Part shown: in pieces, positions 13,270 through 22,800 of the stretch
How positions within the stretch are numbered: position 1 is the first letter of the stretch
How the letters are laid out: the number at the start of each line of letters is the position of its first letter
Assembly: GCF_000421625.1 (NCBI RefSeq)
Contig: NZ_ATXJ01000001.1
Location: forward strand, 62,001-126,000
Length of the DNA stretch: 64,000 nucleotides
Origin: Thermus islandicus DSM 21543
Lineage (GTDB): Bacteria > Deinococcota > Deinococci > Deinococcales > Thermaceae
Direction of reading: 5' to 3'
The notes under the pieces: model-generated
The model's database searches: none
What the model saw: the letters and a program-made list of their open reading frames with translations, nothing else
What the model was told of the DNA's origin: nothing
Translations under genes and position numbers: made by a program

Positions 13270-14523
13270 CTATCCCCCTTGCGTCAGGAGGGCGCGGGTG
13301 AGCCGCTTGCCCAGCTCCACCCCCGGCTGGTCAAAGGCGTTCACCTCCCAGAGCTCCCCCAGGAAGGCCGTCTGCCACATGAGGTGCTGGAGGAGCCAGC
13401 CCGCAGCGTAAGGAGAGACCTCGGAGAGGTAGAGGGCGTAGACCCTCTGGCCCGCCTCGGCCAGGGCCCGGTAGGTAGCCTCGGCCTCGGCCTTGAGGAG
13501 CTGGAAGAGGGTTTTGCCGAAGAGGTAGGAGGCGGCCTCGAGGCCCTCCACCTCTGGGATCTCCAGGTCCTCCACGGGGGCTTCGGGGATGACCAGGGCG
13601 AGGAGCTTGTCCAGGGGGCCCTCGCGGAAGAGCTGGACCTGGGCGTGCTGGTCCTGGGGCCCTTGGGCGGGGAGGGCGGTGGTCCCCACCCTCCTGCCCT
13701 CCCGGTCCACCTTGCCCAGGGACTCGTCGTGGAGCTGGACGAACCAGGCGGGGAGGTGGCGTAGCCTCTCCGAGTAGACCATGAAGACGTGGACGGGGAG
13801 GTGGCGGTGGAGGTGGAGGAGGAGGGCGGTCTTCAGGGGGAGGCTGGCCTCCAAGGGGGCCAAGGCGGTCTCGTTGGCCTTGCGGGCCCCCATGAGGAGG
13901 GCGTCCAGGTCGGCGCCGGCGAAGGCCAAGGGGAGAAGCCCCACGGGGGAAAAGACCGAGAAGCGCCCGCCCACCTCTTTAGGAATGGCGAAGGCCTTAA
14001 GCCCCTCCCGCTCGGCGAAGGCCCTTAGAGGCCCCCTCTCGGGGTCGGTGGTCACCACCAGGTGCCGCCGCCAGGCCTCCCCCAGGTGCGCCTTAAGCCA
14101 CTTCAGGAAGACGGCGAGGCCCGCCAGGGTCTCCGCCGTGGACCCCGACTTGGAAACGGCGTTCACCAGGGTCTTCCCTGGGTCCAGAGCGCGGAGGAGC
14201 TCCCTTATAGGCTCGGGCTCTACGTGGTCCAGGTAGTGGAAGCGCACCCCGCTCTGGTTGAAGGCGGCCTCGAGGGCCTTAGGCCCCAAGGCGCTTCCCC
14301 CGATGCCGATGAGGACGAAGTCTTCCACCCAGGGGTTCGCCTCGCGGTAGCGGCGGACCTCCCTTAGGGTCTCCGTGTCCTCGGGGAGGTCCATCCAGCC
14401 GAGCATGCTCCCCGGGGCTTTGCGCTTGGCGAGGAGGCGCTCCCGGGCTTCCTTTAGGAGAGGGGCGTGCCGGCTTAGGGCCTCGGGAAAGTCTTTGAGG
14501 AAGCGGGTGTCCAGCCGGAGCAT
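13270..14523 (-). CDS. pgi: Glucose-6-phosphate isomerase
   Basis: A 417-residue phosphoglucose isomerase of the shorter bacterial type, converting glucose 6-phosphate and fructose 6-phosphate. Signatures are IGIGGSALGPKALE, the SIS-type sugar-phosphate binding VSKSGSTAETLA, GGRFSVFSPVGLLP and the C-terminal VNAFDQPGVELGKRL, whose Lys is catalytic. The ATG lies 7 nt behind a TAAACT -10 box, so the message is probably leaderless. Confidence 0.95.
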   Translation of the reverse strand: MLRLDTRFLKDFPEALSRHAPLLKEARERLLAKRKAPGSMLGWMDLPEDTETLREVRRYREANPWVEDFVLIGIGGSALGPKALEAAFNQSGVRFHYLDHVEPEPIRELLRALDPGKTLVNAVSKSGSTAETLAGLAVFLKWLKAHLGEAWRRHLVVTTDPERGPLRAFAEREGLKAFAIPKEVGGRFSVFSPVGLLPLAFAGADLDALLMGARKANETALAPLEASLPLKTALLLHLHRHLPVHVFMVYSERLRHLPAWFVQLHDESLGKVDREGRRVGTTALPAQGPQDQHAQVQLFREGPLDKLLALVIPEAPVEDLEIPEVEGLEAASYLFGKTLFQLLKAEAEATYRALAEAGQRVYALYLSEVSPYAAGWLLQHLMWQTAFLGELWEVNAFDQPGVELGKRLTRALLTQGG

Positions 14524-14530
14524 GGAGTGC

Positions 14531-14536
14531 AGTTTA
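14531..14536 (-). promoter_or_regulatory. -10 box of pgi, leaderless type
   Basis: TAAACT on the minus strand, 7 nt before the pgi ATG. No good -35 is seen. The spacing predicts transcription starting at or next to the ATG. Confidence 0.6.
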
Positions 14537-14659
14537 CACCCTTGCGGAGCTTCCTCTACCGGAGCTAGGCCCTAGCCCACGCCCCTTTGGGCGCTCAGGC
14601 GGAAGGGAGGGCACCCAAGGTGGTGCGGGGGCACGAGCCCTTTGGGGGAAAATGAGGGC

Positions 14660-16891
14660 ATGGGCTACGTCCCGCCCCCCACCCCCCAGCACGGCCTCGA
14701 GGAGGGCCCCGTGCTCCTCAAGGACGGGCGCACCGCCCTCCTCCGCCGGGCGGGCCCCAGGGACCTCCCCCTCTTTGTGGAGTTCCTGAGGCGGCTTTCC
14801 CCGGCCTCCCTGCGCATGCGCTTCTTCTCCCCCATCGCCCCGGAGAAGGCGGCCAAGCTCCTCCTCTCCGCCAAGCCCGAGGAGGAAAAGGTGGTCCTCG
14901 TGGTCCTCCTGGGGGAGCCCCCCCGGATCGTGGCCACGGGGGAGTACGTCCGGCTCAAGGGGGAGGAGACCGCCGAGGTGGCCTTTTTGGTGGAGGACGC
15001 CTACCAGGGCAAGGGCCTCGGCACCCTGCTTCTGGAGAGGCTCGCCCTCCTCGCCGCCAAGCGCGGGGTGCGCCGCTTCCAGGCCTTCGTCCTCCCGGAG
15101 AACCAGAGGATGCTCTCGGTCTTCATGGAAAGCGGCTTCCAGGTCAAGGCCCACCGGGAGGGGGGGGAGGTGGAGGTGGAGTTTGAGATCGTCCTGACGG
15201 AGAAGGCGGCGGAGCGCTTTGAGTGGCGGGAGAAGGTCTCCACCTTGGCGAGCCTCCACCCCTTCTTCTTTCCCAAGGGGGTGGCGGTGGTGGGGGCGAG
15301 CCGCGACCCCGAGAGCATCGGCTACCGGGTCCTGGAGAACCTCATCTTCGGCCGCTTCCAGGGGCCGGTCTACCCGGTGAACGAGGCCATCGGCAAGGAG
15401 GGGGGCACCGTGGGCCCCCTCCTCGCCTACCCGGGCCTGGAGGCGGTGCCGGGGCCCGTGGACCTCGTGGTGGTGGCGGTGCCCAAGGAGCGGGTCCTGG
15501 AGGCCCTCGAGGCCGCGGGGCGCCGGGGGGTGCGGGGGGCCATCCTCCTCACCACGGGCTTCACCCCCAAGGAGGCCCAGGCCCTGGCGGAAAAGGCGAG
15601 GCGGCTAGGGATGCGCCTCTTGGGACCGGGCTCCTTGGGGCTCGTGCACACCGCCTCCCGCCTGGCGGCAGGCCTCGTCCCCTTGCCCCGGGAGGGGCCC
15701 CTGGCCATCTCCAGCCAGTCCGGCACCCTGGGGCGGGCGGTTCTGGCCTACGCCGAGGCCATGGGGCTAGGGGTCGCAAGCTTCGTCTCCTTAGGGGCCA
15801 AGGCGGACCTCTCCTCTAACGACCTCCTCCAGTTCTGGGAGGAGGACGAGAGGACCCGGGTCATCCTCCTCTACCTGGAGGGCTTCGGCAACCCCAGGCG
15901 CTTCTCCCGCCTGGCCCGGAGGGTGGGCAAGCGGAAGCCGATCCTGGCCGTCCACCCCTCCCGCGACCCCCTGGTGCGCACCCTCTTCGCCCAGGCGGGG
16001 GTGGTGCGGGCCAACAGCCTGGAGGAGGCCTTTGACGTGGCCGCCCTCCTCGCCTCGGGCCGCCTCCCGGAAAACGGGCGGGTGCGCCTCGTCTCCAACG
16101 CCTCGGGCCCCTCCAACCTGGCCCTCGAGGCCTTAAGGGAAGGGAACCTGGAGGTGGAGCACGTGGACCTGGGCTCCGAGGCCCGGGAAGAGGACTTCAG
16201 GAAGGCCCTGGAGGAGGCCCTAAAGGGGGAGGCGGGAAGCGTCTTTCTCCTCTATGTGCCCATGGGCTTTGCCCGGGAAGAGGCGGTGGTGCGCCTGGTC
16301 CAGGAGGCCAGGACGGAAAAGCTCTTCCTGGCCTGCCTCATGGGCCAAGACGGGCCCCGGGCCAGGCTCCTTGGCCCCGCGGTCCTCTACCGCTTTCCCG
16401 AGTCTGCGGCCATCGCCTTGGTCCGGGCCTGGGCCTACCGCCGCTTCCGGGAGGAGCCCCTCGTCTTCCCCGACTTCCCGGACCTCAGGCTCGCCGAGGC
16501 CAGGAGGCTCCTGGAAGGCAGGAAGACCCTTTCCCCCGAGGAGGCCCGGGACCTCCTCCAGGCCTTCGGCCTGCCCCTGGGCGAGGGGGAGGGCCTTACG
16601 CTCCGGCTCCACGCCGCCCCCCATCCCCTGTTCGGCCCCGTCCTCACCCTCCTCCTCCCCACCCCCCTGGGGGACCAGGTCCTCGGCCTCCGCCTCACCC
16701 CCCTCACGGAAGGGGATGCCCGGGAGCTCCTCAAGCCCCTGGAGGGCCATGCGGACCCGGAGCCCTACCGGGAAATCGTCCTCCGGGTCTCGAGGCTCCT
16801 GGAGGAGTTTCCCCAGGTGGAGCGCCTAGAGCTGGCCCTTTCGGGCCCGCGGGTGGCCCGGTACGAGGTGGCCCTTGGTGGAGATCGCTAG
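14660..16891 (+). CDS. GNAT acetyltransferase fused to degenerate NDP-forming acyl-CoA synthetase
   Basis: A 743-residue protein. Residues about 15-190 form a GNAT acetyltransferase domain (AYQGKGLGTLLLERLALLA; FYxEN-like PENQRMLSVFMESGF). Then come a CoA-binding Rossmann domain (FPKGVAVVGASRDPESIGYR) and succinyl-CoA-ligase-like domains (ISSQSGTLG, LVSNASGPSNLA). Compared with active ADP-forming acyl-CoA synthetases, the SHTGAL phosphohistidine loop before QAGVVR is missing and the C-terminal ATP-grasp domain is reduced to a stub. This suggests a PatZ/Pka-like protein lysine acetyltransferase rather than an acetate-forming enzyme, although the GNAT domain is N-terminal here. I chose the ATG at 14660 (MGYVPPP) over an upstream TTG. 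Confidence 0.8.
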   Translation: MGYVPPPTPQHGLEEGPVLLKDGRTALLRRAGPRDLPLFVEFLRRLSPASLRMRFFSPIAPEKAAKLLLSAKPEEEKVVLVVLLGEPPRIVATGEYVRLKGEETAEVAFLVEDAYQGKGLGTLLLERLALLAAKRGVRRFQAFVLPENQRMLSVFMESGFQVKAHREGGEVEVEFEIVLTEKAAERFEWREKVSTLASLHPFFFPKGVAVVGASRDPESIGYRVLENLIFGRFQGPVYPVNEAIGKEGGTVGPLLAYPGLEAVPGPVDLVVVAVPKERVLEALEAAGRRGVRGAILLTTGFTPKEAQALAEKARRLGMRLLGPGSLGLVHTASRLAAGLVPLPREGPLAISSQSGTLGRAVLAYAEAMGLGVASFVSLGAKADLSSNDLLQFWEEDERTRVILLYLEGFGNPRRFSRLARRVGKRKPILAVHPSRDPLVRTLFAQAGVVRANSLEEAFDVAALLASGRLPENGRVRLVSNASGPSNLALEALREGNLEVEHVDLGSEAREEDFRKALEEALKGEAGSVFLLYVPMGFAREEAVVRLVQEARTEKLFLACLMGQDGPRARLLGPAVLYRFPESAAIALVRAWAYRRFREEPLVFPDFPDLRLAEARRLLEGRKTLSPEEARDLLQAFGLPLGEGEGLTLRLHAAPHPLFGPVLTLLLPTPLGDQVLGLRLTPLTEGDARELLKPLEGHADPEPYREIVLRVSRLLEEFPQVERLELALSGPRVARYEVALGGDR

Positions 16892-17669
16892 CCCCAAAAA
16901 CCCCCGGGTCAAGGCCCTGGCCGCCCTGAAGGAGCGGAAGGAGCGGGAGCGGAGGGGACTTTTCCTCGTGGAGGGGCGGAGGGAGGTGGCCCGGGCCCTG
17001 GAGGCGGGGCTCCAGCTGGAGGTCCTCCTCCTCGGCCCCAAGGCCAGGCCCGAAGATCCCCTCCTGGCTGGGGACAAGGAGGTCCTTTTCCTCTCCCAGG
17101 CGGCTCTGGAGCGGATCTCCAGCCGGGAGAACCCCGCCCAGGTCCTGGGGGTCTTCCGCATCCCCAAGAGGGACCTCTCCCAAGCCCGCCTTCCCCCAAA
17201 GCCCCTGGCCCTGGTCCTCCTGGGCCTGGAGAAACCCGGCAACCTGGGGGCCATCCTCCGGGCGGCGGACGGGGCGGGGGCGGACCTCGTTCTCTTGGCC
17301 GAGGGGGTGGACCTCTTTAGCCCCCAGGTGGTCCGGAACTCCACGGGGGCCCTCTTCTCCCTCCCCGTCTACCCCGTCTCCGAGGAAGAGGCCTGGCGCT
17401 TCCTCGAGGCGAAGGGCCTCCTCCTGGTGGCCGCCACCCCCGAGGGGGAGCGCCTGTACTGGGAGGAGGACTACCGGGAGGGGGTGGCCTTCCTCCTGGG
17501 GACGGAGGACGAGGGACTCCCCGAGGCCTGGAAGCGCCGGGCCCAGGTGCGGGTGCGGATCCCCATGCGGGGACGGGCGGACAGCCTCAACGTGGCGGTG
17601 AGCGCCGCCCTCCTCCTCTACGAGGCCCTGCGCCAGCGCTCCTTACAAGACCCCCCTCAACCCCCTTGA
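16878..17669 (+). CDS. SpoU/TrmH-family RNA 2'-O-methyltransferase
   Basis: About 263 residues, with a GTG start (TTG at 16875 is an alternative) overlapping the end of the preceding gene. An N-terminal substrate-binding domain (NPRVKALAALKERKERERRG...FLVEGRREV) precedes a knotted SPOUT domain with the three motifs: GLEKPGNLGAILRAADGAGA, LLGTEDEGLP and RIPMRGRADSLNVAVSAALL. This family 2'-O-methylates rRNA or tRNA using SAM; the target nucleotide cannot be told from the sequence. It is probably translated together with the upstream GNAT protein. The groES promoter begins inside its last codons. Confidence 0.88.
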   Translation: MEIASPKNPRVKALAALKERKERERRGLFLVEGRREVARALEAGLQLEVLLLGPKARPEDPLLAGDKEVLFLSQAALERISSRENPAQVLGVFRIPKRDLSQARLPPKPLALVLLGLEKPGNLGAILRAADGAGADLVLLAEGVDLFSPQVVRNSTGALFSLPVYPVSEEEAWRFLEAKGLLLVAATPEGERLYWEEDYREGVAFLLGTEDEGLPEAWKRRAQVRVRIPMRGRADSLNVAVSAALLLYEALRQRSLQDPPQPP

Positions 17670-17697
17670 CAGAAGCCTGGCGGGGCCGGAATAATAA
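17666..17697 (+). promoter_or_regulatory. Promoter of groESL
   Basis: TTGACA (17666-17671) followed after 18 nt by AATAAT (17690-17695). The expected start is about 17702-17704, just before the inverted repeat, so a bound repressor would block initiation. Confidence 0.7.
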
Positions 17698-17704
17698 GCC
17701 TTGG

Positions 17705-17733
17705 TTTGACACTCTCGCCTTTTGAGCGTCAAA
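17705..17733 (+). promoter_or_regulatory. CIRCE-like inverted repeat at groESL
   Basis: TTTGACACTC, 9-nt spacer, GAGCGTCAAA; the arms match 9 of 10. The 9-nt spacer and the inner ACTC/GAGC are those of CIRCE (TTAGCACTC-N9-GAGTGCTAA), the operator of the HrcA repressor. The outer bases differ. It overlaps the start of the message and touches the AAAGGAGGG ribosome binding site. Confidence 0.65.
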
Positions 17734-17746
17734 GGAGGGAGTGGGT

Positions 17747-18052
17747 ATGGCTGCGGAGGTGAAAACGGTGATCAGGCCCCTAGGCGACCGGGTGGTGGTG
17801 AAGCGGATTGAGGAAGAGCCCAAGACCAAAGGGGGCATCGTGCTCCCCGACACCGCGAAGGAGAAGCCCCAGAAGGGGAAGGTGATCGCGGTGGGCACGG
17901 GCCGCGTCCTGGAGAACGGCCAGAAGGTGCCCCTCGAGGTCAAGGAGGGGGACATCGTGGTCTTCGCCAAGTACGGCGGCACCGAGATTGAGATTGACGG
18001 GGAGGAGTACGTGATCCTCTCCGAGCGCGACCTCTTGGCGGTCCTGCAGTAA
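17747..18052 (+). CDS. groES: Co-chaperonin GroES
   Basis: A 101-residue 10-kDa chaperonin that caps the GroEL ring. [20 protein letters not shown] is the expected Thermus N-terminus, so I chose the ATG at 17747 over the in-frame GTG at 17741. The mobile loop [17 protein letters not shown] and the C-terminal [14 protein letters not shown] are intact. The start follows AAAGGAGGG. groEL begins 11 nt after its stop, forming the classic heat-shock operon. Confidence 0.98.
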   Translation: MAAEVKTVIRPLGDRVVVKRIEEEPKTKGGIVLPDTAKEKPQKGKVIAVGTGRVLENGQKVPLEVKEGDIVVFAKYGGTEIEIDGEEYVILSERDLLAVLQ

Positions 18053-18060
18053 GGAGGTGA

Positions 18061-19695
<1,635 letters not shown>

Positions 19696-19745
19696 TCCCA
19701 CCCCATGGGGTCCCGGTAGAAGGTCGCTGCAAGGCCGCTTGAGCG

Positions 19746-19776
19746 AAGGGGCTGGTCAAACCCAGCCCCTTTTTCC
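19746..19776 (+). terminator. Intrinsic terminator of groESL
   Basis: AAGGGGCTGG, loop TCAAAC, CCAGCCCCTT and further T residues (10-bp stem). About 50 nt after the groEL stop; on the other strand it could also serve the convergent dnaE. Confidence 0.85.
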
Positions 19777-19803
19777 TTTCCCTCCCAAGGTTTTCCGGGG
19801 GGT

Positions 19804-22800
19804 TTAGAAGGGAACCACCTCTTCCTTCTGGCCGCCCCCATTTCCCTGGAGGAAGACCTCGCGGTCCGGTACCAGGTAGGCGCGGAAGCCCTCGGCCTCG
19901 AGGGGCGCCAGCACCTCCTCCCCCACCCGGACCCCCCGGAGGGCGAAGAGGGCCTCGCCGAAGGGGCCCTGGACCCTAAGGTACAGGGGAAGGGTCCCCG
20001 GGTGCTCGTCCAGAAGGCTCCTGAGGAGGGCCACTCCCCGCTCGTCCAGGAGGGCGTGGTCCACCTCCACCTCCAGGGCCCTAGGGGCCTCCGCCACCTC
20101 CTCGTGGGTCCAGACCGCCTGGGCCACCACCCGGAGCCCCTCCTCGTTCCGCTCCACCTCGGCGAGGACCAAGAGGGGGACATCCTCCTTGAGCTTGGGG
20201 GAAACCCCCTCGTAGGCCCGGCCGAAGGCCACCACCTCCAAGGCCCCCGTCTCGTCCGAGAGGGTGAAGCGGGCCATCATCCCCCCCGAGCGGGTGGGCT
20301 TGCGCACCACCTCCTCCACCATGCCCGCAAGGAGCACCCTCGGGCGGCCGGGAAGCCCGCGCACGAACTCCGAAAGCTCCTCCAGCGCACAGCTCGCCAC
20401 CTCCCTCAGGCCCGGGTAGCGGAGCACGGGATGGCCGGAAACGTAGATGCCCAGGGCCTCCTTCTCATAGCGCAGGCGGGTGATCTCGTCCAAGGGGGGG
20501 GCCTCCACCAGGGGGGGCTCCTCCACCTCCGCGAAGAGGCCCACGAGCCCAGACCGGCCCCTTTCGCGGCTCTCCGCCGCCCACCGGAGGAGGGGGTCCA
20601 GGGAGGCAAGGAGCCTCGCCCGGTCCCCAAAGGCGTCCAAGGCCCCGGCCTTGACCAAGGACTCCAGGGCCCGCCGGTTCACCACCTGCTCGGGCAGGCG
20701 CTTCAGGAAGTCCCCGAGGCTCCGATAAGGCCCCCCCCGCTCCCTCTCCCTAAGGATGGCCTCGGCGGCCGCCTCCCCCACGTTCTTCACCGCCGAGAGG
20801 CCGAAGAGGATCTCCTTCCCCACCACCTTGAAGTCAAAACCCGAGCGGTTGAGGTCCGGGGGCAGGACCTCTATGCCCATGGCCCGGGCGTCCCGGATGT
20901 ACTCCGCCACCTTGTCGGAGTCGTGCCGCTCCACGCTGAGGAGGGCGGCCATGAACTCCACAGGGTAGTGGGCCTTCACGTAGGCGGTCTGGTAGGAGAG
21001 GAGGCTGTAGGCGGCGGCGTGGGAGTTGTGGACGACGAGGTCCTCGGCCACGAAGGTGTGGGTGCCCTCCACGGTGAGGTCAAAGACCTCCTCCTCGCCC
21101 AAGGGCTCCACCGCCTCCACCCGGTCCCAGTAGACCTCGGCCTGGGCCAGGCGGAGGAGGGCCAGGCTTCCCGTGAGGGCGGCAAGCCGCTCTAGGGTAG
21201 CCCGGGAAAGCCCGCGCCTCCCCCGGCCTGGGCGGAGAAGCCCCTCGGCCAGGCTCGCCTCCCTCAGGAAGGCCGCCACCTGGCCCTGGGCCGCCCGGGC
21301 CACCTCCTCCTTCACCTCTTCCAGGAAGGCCAGGGGCAGGACGTCCTTGGTGCTCCGGCCCGCCGCCCCCCAGGAGGCGAGGAGGGTCTCCAGGTCCTGC
21401 CGCCTCTTCCCCAGGAGGTAAGGGCCTAGGGCCTCAGCGAAGCGGTGGGCCGCCTCAAAGCCCCCCAGGAGGTAGACCCCATACCCCTTGCGCCCCCCGG
21501 CGAAGCGCTTCTCCACCAAGCGGGACTGAAGCCCGAGGCGGAGGAGGAGGTGCTGCACGCCCCGGGCCAGGTCCAAGGAGGCGGTGGCGTAGTGGATGAG
21601 CCGGCCCTTGGGGTGCACCCCGCCGCCCCCGGTCCAAAGCCGTCCCAGGAAGCGGGCCACCTCCTCGGGCGGCAGGCGGTAGACCTCCTCCGGAAGGCGC
21701 TTGGTCCTGGCGCCAAGCCCCAGAAGCCCCATCCGCTTGAGAAAGGCCACCGCCCCCGACTCCACCCTCCGGTCCTCGCGGCCCACGTAAAGGTGGGCTA
21801 CGCCCCGACGCCAGGCCACCCGGGTGCGGGTGTTGGGAAAGCGCTTCAGGGCCTCCTCCATGGCGGCGAGCTCCTCCTCCGAGGAGGTGTAGAGGTAGAA
21901 GCCGGAGGAATGGCGGAGGTTCCCCTCGGCCAGGGCGAAGCCCAGGAGGTCCAGCTCGTGGTCCTCGAGGTGGGCCGAAGGCCGGTAGGGCAGGTGGCGG
22001 GGCAGGGCCACGTAGTCCCCCGGGGCCAAGGCCCCCAGGGGCCGCCACCCTCGAGGGGTGTAGACGGGGTGGTTGGCCGTGGCCTCCAGGACCCTACCCG
22101 TGGCGGTGCGGAGGGCGTAGACCTGAGCCCTCCCGCTTGGGAAGGCCGCCACCACGGGCCTCGGCACCAGGCGGAGGCGGGCCTCGTCCAAGGAGACCAC
22201 CCAGACCCCCTGCGCCTCGCCCCGGACGATCTCCCCCACGCTCACGACCCTCCCGGTGCGCCAGTCCACCACCTTGGCCCTCGCGGGCAGGCACTTGTTG
22301 AAGCCATAGTTGGCGAAGGCCTCCAGCATGTCAAAGAGGCGATTGGCCTCCTCCTCGGGCACGCCCCGCTCCTTGGCCCCTCGGACGAAGCGCTCCCGGT
22401 GTTTCTGCATTTCTTCCACCCGCTTCTTCCCCATGGCCCTCCTGAGCAGGTCTGCCTCCCCCAGGGAGTACCCCGCCACCTGGGAGGCGATCTGCATGAT
22501 CTGCTCCTGGTAGACGGGGATGCCGTAGGTCTCGTCCAGGATGGGCCTGAGGTACTTTTCGGCGTGGGGGAACTCGCTGTAGCTCACGGGCTCCAGCCCG
22601 TGGTGGCGGCGAATGTAGGTGGGGATGTGCTCCATGGGCCCCGGACGGTAGAGGGAAACCAGGGCGATGATGTCCTCCACCCGCCTGGGCTTCAATCCCC
22701 GCACCGTGGCCGTCATCCCCCCGGACTCCAGCTGGAAGACCCCCTTGGTCTCGCCGCGGGAGAGGAGGGCGAAGGTCTTGGGGTCGTCCAAGGGGAGGCG

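Noticed and set aside
14642-14659. TTG start six codons upstream of the GNAT/acyl-CoA synthetase ATG
   Set aside because: The ATG at 14660 begins a normal N-terminus and the extension adds nothing conserved.
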